Assembly (NCBI RefSeq): GCF_011762185.1
Contig: NZ_JAASQJ010000007.1
Location: 124,001 to 188,000 of the forward strand
Length of the DNA stretch: 64,000 nucleotides
Direction: 5' to 3'
Origin: Dyadobacter arcticus
Lineage (GTDB): Bacteria > Bacteroidota > Bacteroidia > Cytophagales > Spirosomataceae
Shown: piece after piece, positions 47,669 to 55,616 of the stretch
How positions within the stretch are numbered: position 1 is the stretch's first letter
How the letters are laid out: each line of letters opens with the position of its first letter
Translations under genes and position numbers: made by a program
The notes under the pieces: model-generated
Databases searched by the model: none
What the model was told of the DNA's origin: nothing
Seen by the model: only the letters and a program-made list of their open reading frames with translations

Positions 47669-47676
47669 CAAAAGTA
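47669..47676 (-). promoter_or_regulatory. -7 promoter element close to the era start codon
   Basis: CAAAAGTA on the plus strand reads TACTTTTG on the minus strand. It sits only 7 nt upstream of ATG 47661. If used, transcription starts at or next to the ATG. No -33 TTG at a good distance was seen. Confidence 0.4.
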
Positions 47677-47762
47677 CGGTTTTCCTGCCATGATATTGCA
47701 TTTGATAATGAGATGAATAGCTATCTCACTCCCAAATAGGCAAGAAATTTTCTGTCTCACGG

Positions 47763-47793
47763 TTGTTTTTTAAAATTAAGCTCAGTATGTTTG
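47763..47793 (+). promoter_or_regulatory. Promoter of tRNA-fMet
   Basis: TTG at 47763-47765, a 20-nt spacer and TATGTTTG at 47786-47793 match the Bacteroidota consensus. The predicted transcript start, about 47800, is 13 nt before the tRNA. Confidence 0.75.
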
Positions 47794-47812
47794 CACTCCA
47801 TTTCAACAACAC

Positions 47813-47885
<73 letters not shown>

Positions 47886-47894
47886 CATTAGGAG

Positions 47895-47920
47895 AAGCCA
47901 CTATCGAAAGTTAGTGGCTT
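47895..47920 (+). terminator. Terminator of tRNA-fMet
   Basis: AAGCCACTA (47895-47903) and TAGTGGCTT (47912-47920) form a 9-bp stem with an 8-nt loop and run into T's. It ends 5 nt before the -33 box of the rpmH promoter. Confidence 0.85.
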
Positions 47921-47924
47921 TTTA

Positions 47925-47955
47925 TTTGGAATATTTTGTTTTTTACCTACCTTTG
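47925..47955 (+). promoter_or_regulatory. Promoter of rpmH
   Basis: TTTG at 47925-47928, a 19-nt spacer and TACCTTTG at 47948-47955 are a near-ideal Bacteroidota promoter. The transcript would start near 47962, leaving a leader of about 47 nt before the rpmH ATG. Confidence 0.8.
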
Positions 47956-48008
47956 CAAGCCAAAATTGAGGCTAAAAGATATTTATATTGTAATAATTTG
48001 ATACTGAG

Positions 48009-48167
48009 ATGAAACGTACCTTTCAACCATCGAATCGCAAGAGGAGAAATAAGCACGGATTCCGTGAGAGAATGTCAACGGCAAACGGTCGCAAGGTAGT
48101 TGCTGGCCGCCGCAAAAAAGGTCGTTGGAAACTTACTGTTTCAGACGAAAAACGTCATAAGCAATAA
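48009..48167 (+). CDS. rpmH: 50S ribosomal protein L34
   Basis: A 52-residue basic ribosomal protein. The sequence begins [18 protein letters not shown] and contains [19 protein letters not shown], the L34 signature. It lies directly upstream of rnpA as in most bacteria, and is followed by a strong hairpin with T-run. Confidence 0.98.
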   Translation: MKRTFQPSNRKRRNKHGFRERMSTANGRKVVAGRRKKGRWKLTVSDEKRHKQ

Positions 48168-48179
48168 TCCTTGTTTGAA

Positions 48180-48256
48180 AAGTTTGAGTAGAGGACGCCT
48201 AGTCTTTTCATAGTCTGATAAGTTTCGGGAAACTCAAACTTATCAGACATTTTTTT
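48180..48256 (+). promoter_or_regulatory. Terminator with competing antiterminator pairing between rpmH and rnpA
   Basis: GTCTGATAAGTTT (48213-48225) and AAACTTATCAGAC (48236-48248) form a perfect 13-bp stem, followed by seven T (48250-48256). Upstream AAGTTTGAGT (48180-48189) is exactly complementary to ACTCAAACTT (48232-48241), which overlaps the right arm of the terminator. The two pairings exclude each other, the geometry of an attenuator. No promoter lies between here and rnpA. Confidence 0.65.
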
Positions 48257-48266
48257 CTACAAAAAC

Positions 48267-48677
48267 TTGAAACAAACTTTTGGCAAAGATGAACGCTTGT
48301 GCAGCCCCCGAATAATCGGCCGGCTTTTCAAGAGAGGTAGCCCGGAGGTCCAAACGTTCTACCTTTTTCCTTTTAGGCTGCTTTATATTTATGAATTACA
48401 GTCTCCTGCCCCATTTCCCCAAGTTCTTTTTTCTATTTCCAAGAAGCAGTTTAAAAAAGCTGTCGACCGCAATTTGATCCGCCGGCGCAGTAAAGAGGCC
48501 TACCGTCTCAATAAAGCCTCCCTGCTTTCTTTGCCCTCATCTTCAAGACCATCCTACATTGCTTTTTTATATCTTGCAAAAGAAATAACTTCATATGACG
48601 TTATTGAACCAGCTATAAAGCAATCGCTCAAAAGACTCGAGAAACTGCCTGCCGCGAATTCTAGAAAATCAATCTAA
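48267..48677 (+). CDS. rnpA: Ribonuclease P protein component
   Basis: Protein subunit of RNase P, which trims tRNA 5' ends. The family RNR motif region is KKQFKKAVDRNLIRRRSKEAY, with FSISKK before it. The frame has no ATG, so TTG at 48267 must be the start, giving KQTFGKDERLCSPR, a typical N-terminus, and 136 residues. The start is only 10 nt beyond a terminator T-run, so expression depends on read-through from rpmH. The protease gene follows after 13 nt. Confidence 0.93.
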   Translation: MKQTFGKDERLCSPRIIGRLFKRGSPEVQTFYLFPFRLLYIYELQSPAPFPQVLFSISKKQFKKAVDRNLIRRRSKEAYRLNKASLLSLPSSSRPSYIAFLYLAKEITSYDVIEPAIKQSLKRLEKLPAANSRKSI

Positions 48678-48690
48678 TTCCTTTTTATAG

Positions 48691-50343
48691 ATGAAAAAGT
48701 ATCTTCGCTCCATCTTGCTGGCTGTTCCTGTCGTTGGCGGTCTTGTTTTCTTTTCGTTCAGGCAGGATGACCGTCTGTTTGAAATAGCGCGCAACCTGGA
48801 TATCTACGCCACGTTGTTCAAGGAGCTCAATGCATATTATGTGGATGAGATCAATCCCAACCAACTAATTAAAACCAGCATTGATAATATGTTGCGGTCG
48901 CTCGATCCTTACACGGTTTACTATGCCGAGGACGACATTGAGGATTTTATGACAATGACGACCGGAAAATACAATGGCATTGGGGCGATGATCAATTCTG
49001 CGGATAAAAAGCATACTGTGATGATGGTGTATGAGGATACCCCGGCGCAAAAAGCAGGCTTGCAGTTGGGTGATGAGATCACAAAAATTAATGGAATTGA
49101 CCTTTCGACGAGAGAGGATTTTGATACCGGAAAATTATTGAAGGGCCAGACCCAAACCAGCGTGACGCTGACAGTAAAAAGATATGGGATAACCAAACCC
49201 CTTGATATTACCTTAAACCGGGATATTGTTAAAGTCACCAACGTGCCCTATTACGGAATGCTTAATGAAACGGTAGGCTATATTGACTTGAAAGATTTTA
49301 CTGCCACGGCTTCCAGAGAAGTCCGCAACGCTTTTCAGGAATTGAAAGGCAAGGGAATGAAATCGGTGGTACTCGATCTCCGCGATAATCCGGGCGGGTT
49401 ACTGAATATGGCGATCGAGATTTCCAATATATTCATTGCCAAAGGCGAGGAAATTGTTTCCACGAAAGGAAAAGTAAGCGAATGGAACAAGACTTACACG
49501 GCATATAATCCCGCATTAGATACCGACATTCCAGTAGTGGTTTTAACCAATAACCGCAGCGCATCCGCCGCAGAAATCGTTTCCGGAGTAATTCAGGATT
49601 ATGACAGGGGTGTATTGATCGGACAGCGTACGTACGGAAAAGGGCTGGTACAGACAACCCGAGATCTTTCTTTCAATACTAAAATGAAGATCACTACTGC
49701 CAAATATTACATTCCCAGCGGCAGGTGCATCCAGGCAATCGATTACAGCCATCGCAATGACGACGGCAGCGTAGGTAAAATTGCCGATTCATTGATGACT
49801 GAATTTAAAACACACAATGGCCGCTCGGTCTTCGACGGTGGAGGTATCCTACCTGACATTCTAACCGAAAAAGAAACGTATTCGCCTTTGGCCAATTCGT
49901 TGGGCCGCAACAGGCTTTTCTTTGATTACGCTGTCAGATATCATTTTGAGCATCCCACGGTTAAGCCTGCAAAAGAATTTCATCTGACAGACCCAGAATA
50001 TACCGCATTTGTGAAATGGCTTGGGGATAAAGAATATGATTACACAACGCAGGTTGAGCGCGACTTGAACGATCTTGAGGCATCGGCTAAAAAAGAAAAA
50101 TCCCTGGAAGTGATTGAAGACCAGCTAAAAGCATTAAAGTCTAAGCTTACTCACAGTAAGGATAATGACTTGCAAATCTTGAAACCAGAGATCAAACAAA
50201 TCCTGGAAGAAGAAATTATCAAGCATTATTACCTTGAAAAAGGCATGCGGGAAGCTTCGTTCAATGAGGATCCAGAGGTAAAAGCTGCGCTTGCTTTATT
50301 CAAGGAGCCGACACGTTACAATGAAATTCTGAAAAAAAAATAA
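48691..50343 (+). CDS. C-terminal processing peptidase, S41 family
   Basis: A 550-residue periplasmic Ser/Lys protease with an N-terminal signal anchor (LRSILLAVPVVGGLVFFSF). An N-terminal helical part, a PDZ domain (about 95-175; GIGAMI, DTPAQKAGLQLGDEI) and the S41 catalytic domain follow. Nucleophile Ser292 (NRSASAAEIVSG) and general base Lys317 (RTYGKGLVQT) show the usual 25-residue spacing. A C-terminal helical tail follows. It is downstream of rnpA by 13 nt, and a terminator ends the unit. Confidence 0.92.
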   Translation: MKKYLRSILLAVPVVGGLVFFSFRQDDRLFEIARNLDIYATLFKELNAYYVDEINPNQLIKTSIDNMLRSLDPYTVYYAEDDIEDFMTMTTGKYNGIGAMINSADKKHTVMMVYEDTPAQKAGLQLGDEITKINGIDLSTREDFDTGKLLKGQTQTSVTLTVKRYGITKPLDITLNRDIVKVTNVPYYGMLNETVGYIDLKDFTATASREVRNAFQELKGKGMKSVVLDLRDNPGGLLNMAIEISNIFIAKGEEIVSTKGKVSEWNKTYTAYNPALDTDIPVVVLTNNRSASAAEIVSGVIQDYDRGVLIGQRTYGKGLVQTTRDLSFNTKMKITTAKYYIPSGRCIQAIDYSHRNDDGSVGKIADSLMTEFKTHNGRSVFDGGGILPDILTEKETYSPLANSLGRNRLFFDYAVRYHFEHPTVKPAKEFHLTDPEYTAFVKWLGDKEYDYTTQVERDLNDLEASAKKEKSLEVIEDQLKALKSKLTHSKDNDLQILKPEIKQILEEEIIKHYYLEKGMREASFNEDPEVKAALALFKEPTRYNEILKKK

Positions 50344-50354
50344 GTTTTATCAAG

Positions 50355-50378
50355 CCCGTCCTATTTGGTCGGGTTTTT
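50355..50378 (+). terminator. Terminator after the S41 peptidase
   Basis: CCCG (50355-50358) pairs with CGGG (50370-50373), extended by CC/GG across a T:T mismatch, then five T's. It ends 5 nt before the tsaB ATG, repeating the rnpA arrangement. Confidence 0.7.
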
Positions 50379-50383
50379 GTTTT

Positions 50384-51076
50384 ATGCTCATACTAAGTTT
50401 TGATACTTCCACACGCGGATGTTCCGTCGCACTCCATAGTGACGCTGGCTTGCTTGCTGGCTATGACCTTTACACCGACAAATCCTCGTCGTCGATGCTC
50501 ACCACGCTCATAAAAAACTGCTTGGAAAATGCCGGTTACCAGCTGGCTGACTTTGACGCGATAGCTGTGGCAAAAGGGCCCGGATCGTATACCGGTCTTC
50601 GTGTAGGTGTTTCCACCGCAAAAGGGCTCTGCTATGCGCTTGAAAAACCATTAATAGCAATAAATACGTTGGAAGCCATGGCCCTGCAAGTTGGTTCATT
50701 TTTCAAGGGACATTTACTTTGTCCTATGATCGACGCACGCCGGATGGAGGTTTACTGTGCTCTTTTTGATGATCAAAACAACTTTATAAGAGAAACAGCA
50801 GCGGTCATTTTGAATGATGAATCTTTTCAGGATCTGTTAAAAGATTTTAAGGTTGTATTTTTTGGTGATGGCGCAGCCAAATGCGGGCCGTTGCTTAAAG
50901 AACATCCTAATGCATTCTTTCCTTCTATCGATATCAATCCATCCGCACGTACCATCGGCCAATTGGCGATTGCAGCATTCGAACAAGGGAACTTCGAAGA
51001 TGTGGTAGCGTTTGAACCTTACTACCTAAAAGACTTTATGTCTCCTGCGCGCAAAAAAACAAGTGCATTGGTTTAG
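50384..51076 (+). CDS. tsaB: tRNA threonylcarbamoyladenosine biosynthesis protein TsaB
   Basis: Inactive ASKHA paralogue that forms the TsaB-TsaD-TsaE complex adding threonylcarbamoyl to A37 of ANN-reading tRNAs. Its hallmarks are MLILSFDTSTRGCSVAL and AVAKGPGSYTGLRVGVSTA. At 230 residues the length is standard. The ATG lies 5 nt after a terminator T-run and no promoter box was found in between, so transcription must be by read-through or from a site inside the upstream gene. Confidence 0.93.
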   Translation: MLILSFDTSTRGCSVALHSDAGLLAGYDLYTDKSSSSMLTTLIKNCLENAGYQLADFDAIAVAKGPGSYTGLRVGVSTAKGLCYALEKPLIAINTLEAMALQVGSFFKGHLLCPMIDARRMEVYCALFDDQNNFIRETAAVILNDESFQDLLKDFKVVFFGDGAAKCGPLLKEHPNAFFPSIDINPSARTIGQLAIAAFEQGNFEDVVAFEPYYLKDFMSPARKKTSALV

Positions 51077-51150
51077 CTACACCCATTTCTTGGTATTTCA
51101 CAAACAAACTCTCAGAATTTGGTGTTAGCCATTTTGTAAACAACTTATAG

Positions 51151-51687
51151 ATGGAAACAGAGGAAATTGTCAACCGGGTCGCCACAAGTGGCATTCTGTC
51201 ATTGGATCTTGAAGACCTGTACCCTTCCGGCGAACGCGTGCTGTACGACATCAAAGACAATTTGTGGCAGGGAATGATCTTGCGCGAAAAAGATTTTCGG
51301 GATTTTCTAAAATCGCATGACTGGTCGCAATATCAAGGAAAAAATGTTGCGATCATCTGTTCTGAGGATGCCATTGTACCCACCTGGGCCTACATGCTGC
51401 TGGCTGTCCAGCTTGAACCCTTTGCGAACGCATTTGTTTTTGGCGATTTGAACGCATTGGAAGACAAGCTGTTTGCGGCTGCAATTGCCTCCATCAATGT
51501 TGAAGAGTTTCGGGGGAAAAGGGTTGTGGTAAAGGGATGTAGCAAAGTTTCTGTCCCAGTTTCTGCGTATGTAGAAATTAGCCGATTATTGAAGCCTGTT
51601 GTTCAAAGCCTCATGTTCGGAGAGCCTTGCAGCACCGTTCCTCTTTATAAAAAACCTAAGTCTTCGATTTCTTCCTCCATTGACTGA
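51151..51687 (+). CDS. DUF2480 family protein
   Basis: A 178-residue cytoplasmic protein matching by eye the DUF2480 family of Bacteroidota, function unknown. Recognizable segments are LDLEDLYPSGERVLYDI and LWQGMILREKDFRDFL, with VPTWAYMLLA and the Cys-containing GEPCSTVPLYKK near the end. Its last 43 nt overlap the end of convergent rnhB. Confidence 0.85.
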   Translation: METEEIVNRVATSGILSLDLEDLYPSGERVLYDIKDNLWQGMILREKDFRDFLKSHDWSQYQGKNVAIICSEDAIVPTWAYMLLAVQLEPFANAFVFGDLNALEDKLFAAAIASINVEEFRGKRVVVKGCSKVSVPVSAYVEISRLLKPVVQSLMFGEPCSTVPLYKKPKSSISSSID

Positions 51688-52274
51688 TCGCAATCGTCCT
51701 TTAATAACCTGAAAGTCATCCGATGGTAACCGCAAGGTCCATGGGTACCAATTGCCCGGCGGTGATGAATCGTTGGGTAACCTACATTATGCTCCCAGCC
51801 GTAATGTGGAAACTGGGCAGAGAGGTTGGCCATCAGCTCGTCCCTGTAGTTTTTGGCCAATACAGATGCGGCCGCAATGGATAGGTAATGCGCATCGCCT
51901 TTAATAATGCAGGTATGCGGAATCATGGGATAAGGCGTAAAACGATTCCCGTCGATGAGCAAATGTTCGGGTTTCATCCTGAGCTTATCCACGGCGCGGT
52001 GCATTGCCAGAAAACTCGCCTTTAATATATTGATCCTGTCAATTTCAAGATTATCTACTTCGGCAACTGCCCAGCAGATGGCTTCACGGATAATCTCTCT
52101 TTCAAGAACAAGTCGCTGGATTTTTGTCAGTTGTTTGGAATCATTGAGGAATGAATGTTTATAGTCCTTTGGCAAAATCACAGCAGCGGCAACCACTGGC
52201 CCAGCCAGGCAGCCTCGGCCAACCTCATCAAGTCCAGCTTCAATTACTTCAATGTTATAATAGGATCTGAGCAT
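51645..52274 (-). CDS. rnhB: Ribonuclease HII
   Basis: Removes RNA from RNA-DNA hybrids and single ribonucleotides from DNA. The GRG motif with catalytic acids is AGLDEVGRGCLAGPV, a later acid lies in LLIDGNRF, and KGDAHYLSIAAASVLAK is typical. The length is 209 residues. Its ATG overlaps the stop of the upstream vWA gene by one base (TAATG), suggesting translational coupling. The 3' end overlaps DUF2480 by 43 nt. Confidence 0.95.
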   Translation of the reverse strand: MLRSYYNIEVIEAGLDEVGRGCLAGPVVAAAVILPKDYKHSFLNDSKQLTKIQRLVLEREIIREAICWAVAEVDNLEIDRINILKASFLAMHRAVDKLRMKPEHLLIDGNRFTPYPMIPHTCIIKGDAHYLSIAAASVLAKNYRDELMANLSAQFPHYGWEHNVGYPTIHHRRAIGTHGPCGYHRMTFRLLKDDCDQSMEEEIEDLGFL

Positions 52275-53290
52275 TAATCTTCAAGTATATTGGCCATGAA
52301 TGTGCTTTTCGTTCCGATTGCCGCAAGCAAGAATAACACGCCCCAATAGAGATAAATCCGGTAAAAATCTTTCACATCTCTTGACAACACATCCCTTGAT
52401 TTTACTTTTTCCAATTGATCTATCTGTTTAAAAACCGTTTCGAGCGCCGAATTATCCGTTGCACGAAAATACTTTCCATTACCCAAACCTGCAATGTTTT
52501 GGAGTTCAACTTCATCGATTAATGCGCTTGATCCGGTACTGTCTGCCCTGGCTCTCTGCTTGGGCCGACCCACAGAAATCGTGTATACTTTCATCCCAAA
52601 TGCATTGGCAAGCTGAGCCGCAGTCGTTGGTCCAAGGTTCCCGGAAGTATTATCGCCATCACTGATCAGAATGGCCACTTTGCTTTCGCCTTTTGTTTCC
52701 CGCATTCGGTTCACTGCCACTGCCAATGCACTGCCGATGGCAGTCCCGGCAGTTGGGATCATTTTGGAATTGATTTCATCCAAAAAACCATAAAGCAACT
52801 CGTAATCGGTAGTAAGCGGACATAACGAAACCGCTTCACCGGCAAACACAATAAGGCCAATACGATCCTGCAATCTGCCTCGGATAAATTCCCTGGCGAC
52901 CTTTTTGGCTGCGGTAAGGCGGTTCGGCACCAGGTCTTTTTCCATCATAGAATCCGAAATATCCAGTAAGAGCATGATATCGATCCCCTCGGAGTATTGA
53001 TCGGTACGTTCCGATACAATCTGCGGCCTGGCCAATGCTACAATCACCAGACAAACGCCCAATCCAACACAGACAGGCTGCACAAAACGCAATAGGGTCA
53101 GCCAATTAGTCGTCCCGCTGATCGGGTTATATGTGATTACCAGCCTTTGCTTATGTTTTCGGTGAAATACATCTCGAAGCCAGAAAAGGATCGGCACAAA
53201 TGGTAACAGGTACAATAAGTAAGGGTATACCCAGTCGTACGACCTGATTGTTTCGTAAGCAAACCATTTTAATGAGAACCAGTTGTCCAT
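52274..53290 (-). CDS. vWA-domain membrane protein (BatA type)
   Basis: A 338-residue inner-membrane protein. Two membrane segments near the N-terminus (about 20-40 and 70-88) precede a von Willebrand A domain with a full MIDAS: DISDS at 110-114, a later Thr (TAGTAIGSA) and ISDGDN. A C-terminal membrane helix ends it. BatA-like proteins work with MoxR ATPases and DUF58 proteins in envelope stress or aerotolerance. The gene is 6 nt after the preceding gene. Confidence 0.9.
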   Translation of the reverse strand: MDNWFSLKWFAYETIRSYDWVYPYLLYLLPFVPILFWLRDVFHRKHKQRLVITYNPISGTTNWLTLLRFVQPVCVGLGVCLVIVALARPQIVSERTDQYSEGIDIMLLLDISDSMMEKDLVPNRLTAAKKVAREFIRGRLQDRIGLIVFAGEAVSLCPLTTDYELLYGFLDEINSKMIPTAGTAIGSALAVAVNRMRETKGESKVAILISDGDNTSGNLGPTTAAQLANAFGMKVYTISVGRPKQRARADSTGSSALIDEVELQNIAGLGNGKYFRATDNSALETVFKQIDQLEKVKSRDVLSRDVKDFYRIYLYWGVLFLLAAIGTKSTFMANILED

Positions 53291-53296
53291 AAGTGT

Positions 53297-54229
53297 TTAA
53301 ATCGCAGGGCTGTCCAGAATAAACCTTCTTTTATTCCTGTAAATCCTGGTGGCACCTGTTTTAAGGACTTCGAGGTAAACGTCCATATTTTTGGATTTTC
53401 CTTGTCCGTAAACGATACCGTCCATATTTTGTAATGCGTTGGCAAGATCATCGTCAGGCATATTGTCCATAATTTCCCGAGTGGTGTAAGTGGCAAAAGG
53501 CTTTTTTTCAAGTCTTTCAAGATAATTTTTCCAGACAATAATTGCCTTTTCAGCATCCTTGATGTTATTTCTTTCTCTCGCATTGCGCATAAGGCGATTG
53601 AAGGACCTAACATATTCAAGATGTCTTCGCTGCAATTTGATAAGCTGCCATTGTTTGAAAATGTCCTGCCCGAAAACCCAGTAAATGCTTCCGGCCACAC
53701 CGATAATCAATGCAATCGAGCCTATTAAGATTGAAAAGTTAAACTGCCTGCTTAATGGGAGTAGTCTTGTTTCAGCTATTAGAACGGGCTTTTCTTCCGT
53801 TTTAGTAATGTTACTACAGGTTAAAAAAACCGAATCTATCGATGTAAAAACAGCGGTACAATCCTTTTTTTGGAAACTGTAAACGGGTAACCGAAGCGAT
53901 TGTAATGGTGATACATCGAAAGAAACAAGCTGATAAACTGCACTGTCCAAACTTCCACGCTCATCGGTGCTGGACACGAAACTTCGCTGGGAAATGATTT
54001 CAAATGGGGAAAAATTAAATGAGCTGTCTGGGAAAAATACCTCCGTTTCAGGTTTGTGCCGCACGCTGAGCGAAAAGTAAACAGGCTTTCCCACCTCTAT
54101 ACTATCAGATAGAAAAACACCGGTGGGCTTGATTCGCTGACCAAATGTAATACTTGAAAAAAGAAGCACTATGAAAATTACCCAGGCTACTTTCTTGATC
54201 TCACCATAAACAGTGGTCATTTTATCCAT
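53297..54229 (-). CDS. Bat-operon membrane protein of unknown function
   Basis: A 310-residue protein. The signal peptide ends near SITFG; a beta-rich periplasmic part (SDSIEVGKPVYFSLSVRH) is followed by a membrane helix (about residues 150-175) and a charged cytoplasmic helical tail. The layout resembles BatD/DUF4381-type proteins of Bat operons. ATG 54229 is preferred because it starts 7 nt after the DUF58 gene; longer in-frame starts overlap that gene. No catalytic motif is seen. Confidence 0.8.
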   Translation of the reverse strand: MDKMTTVYGEIKKVAWVIFIVLLFSSITFGQRIKPTGVFLSDSIEVGKPVYFSLSVRHKPETEVFFPDSSFNFSPFEIISQRSFVSSTDERGSLDSAVYQLVSFDVSPLQSLRLPVYSFQKKDCTAVFTSIDSVFLTCSNITKTEEKPVLIAETRLLPLSRQFNFSILIGSIALIIGVAGSIYWVFGQDIFKQWQLIKLQRRHLEYVRSFNRLMRNARERNNIKDAEKAIIVWKNYLERLEKKPFATYTTREIMDNMPDDDLANALQNMDGIVYGQGKSKNMDVYLEVLKTGATRIYRNKRRFILDSPAI

Positions 54230-54236
54230 ATCGGGG

Positions 54237-55121
54237 TTAGGAAGCGGAGCTCTTGGTATAACGCCTGACTTTGAACAAATGGATGAGGGCAGGAACATAA
54301 TCTTCCTGAGTGTTGATAGCTATATAATCTGCTCGGTTTTGGTGACAGAGCGTTTGCAGCTCAGAGCTACGGCTGCCAAACCGGTTTGCCATTTCCTCGC
54401 GGTATTGTTTCGATGAAGTATTAACCCAGACAGTAGTTTGTTTTTCTGCATCAAATAAGGGAATGATGCCCAATCCAGGCAAATTAACCTCTCTCGAATC
54501 GTACAAATGAATGACGATCAGGTCATGTTTGCGGGCGAGTGCTTTGAGATTATGCTGGTAATTGCTGTCGATAAAATCGGAGATCAGAAAAATAAGACTG
54601 CGCCTCTTGAGAACATTCAGTGTGATAAGGATCGCGTCGGCAATGTTCGTTTGGGTGGATTCAGGTATGAGCTTGTATAACTCCGAAATTAACACATAAC
54701 CATGCTTCATTCCGTCGGAAGGCCGGATGTAACGTTCGTTCCTGTCTGAAAAGCAAAGTAACCCAACCCGTGTGGCTTCCTGGATTGCAGACAATGTAAG
54801 GACGCCGCATATTTCCTTTGCTATATCAATTTTGAGTCTCTTAACCTCGCCAACCTGCTGGGAGGCGCTCACATCCAGCATGAAAAATGCCGTTTGCTCC
54901 TTATCTTCTTTGAAAATCTTTATGAAAGTCCCGTGCCCTTTCGCTGAGGTATTCCAATCGATAGCGCGTACATCATCACCGTATTGATATAGCCTTAAGT
55001 CATCAAACTCCAGGCCCGAACCTTTGAAAACAGAATGAAAGTTGCCGTGACGCTCACTTGTAACTGCTTTTCGCATCCTGATTTCATACTTTCTCAGCTT
55101 CCCTAAAAACTGTTCAAACAT
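54237..55121 (-). CDS. DUF58 domain protein of the Bat operon
   Basis: A 294-residue cytoplasmic protein with the DUF58 hallmark GSGLEFDDLRLYQYGDDVRA followed by IDWN. A vWA-like core with FFMLDVSASQ comes next. It usually works with MoxR AAA ATPases and membrane vWA proteins. The start at 55121 (MFEQFLGKLRKYE) fits the family; an upstream in-frame ATG (55166) adds 15 atypical residues. The minus-strand box CAAAGATA at 55168-55175 could be its -7 element. No MoxR gene precedes it. Confidence 0.9.
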   Translation of the reverse strand: MFEQFLGKLRKYEIRMRKAVTSERHGNFHSVFKGSGLEFDDLRLYQYGDDVRAIDWNTSAKGHGTFIKIFKEDKEQTAFFMLDVSASQQVGEVKRLKIDIAKEICGVLTLSAIQEATRVGLLCFSDRNERYIRPSDGMKHGYVLISELYKLIPESTQTNIADAILITLNVLKRRSLIFLISDFIDSNYQHNLKALARKHDLIVIHLYDSREVNLPGLGIIPLFDAEKQTTVWVNTSSKQYREEMANRFGSRSSELQTLCHQNRADYIAINTQEDYVPALIHLFKVRRYTKSSAS

Positions 55122-55190
55122 AAGTTTTGCGAAAAATTTGCAACCTTTGCTATCAAATGTGTACAAACAAAGATATGCATTTTGATAGTT

Positions 55191-55565
55191 ATGCTGCGTT
55201 CAACCACGATTTTCCGGCCTGGGGTAGTCCTTTTCCTGACATTGCATTTGCTGTTATGCGCTTGTACTGAAGAGGAAAAGCCGCCGAAGAATACCATGTC
55301 CGAAGAACAAATGGCGACGATCCTGACAGACATTCATTTGGCAGAATCCAGGGTAAACCGCTTGCAGCTGAGGTCTCTCGATTCTTCGCTGATGATCTTC
55401 AACCGACTAAAAAACGACATTTGGAAAAAGCATAAGGTCGATACGCTGGCGTACAGGGAAAGTTATTCGTACTATATGACGCATCCGCAGCTTATGACAC
55501 GCATTTATGAAAACGTGAATAAGAAAATTGAGAAAAGGGAGAAAAACAGCAATATTAAGCTTTGA
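55191..55565 (+). CDS. DUF4296-type lipoprotein
   Basis: A 124-residue probable lipoprotein: hydrophobic start and lipobox-like LLLCAC near residue 25, followed by acidic EEEKPP. The helical body contains MSEEQMATILTDIHLAESRV and the later YYMTHPQLMTRIYENV, characteristic of DUF4296 in Bacteroidota. Function unknown. It is divergent from the Bat operon and followed after 51 nt by a GT2 gene. Confidence 0.8.
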   Translation: MLRSTTIFRPGVVLFLTLHLLLCACTEEEKPPKNTMSEEQMATILTDIHLAESRVNRLQLRSLDSSLMIFNRLKNDIWKKHKVDTLAYRESYSYYMTHPQLMTRIYENVNKKIEKREKNSNIKL

Positions 55566-55616
55566 AATACTTATACCCCTCTTTATCAAACATTTAACTT
55601 AAACCAATCTTTACTT

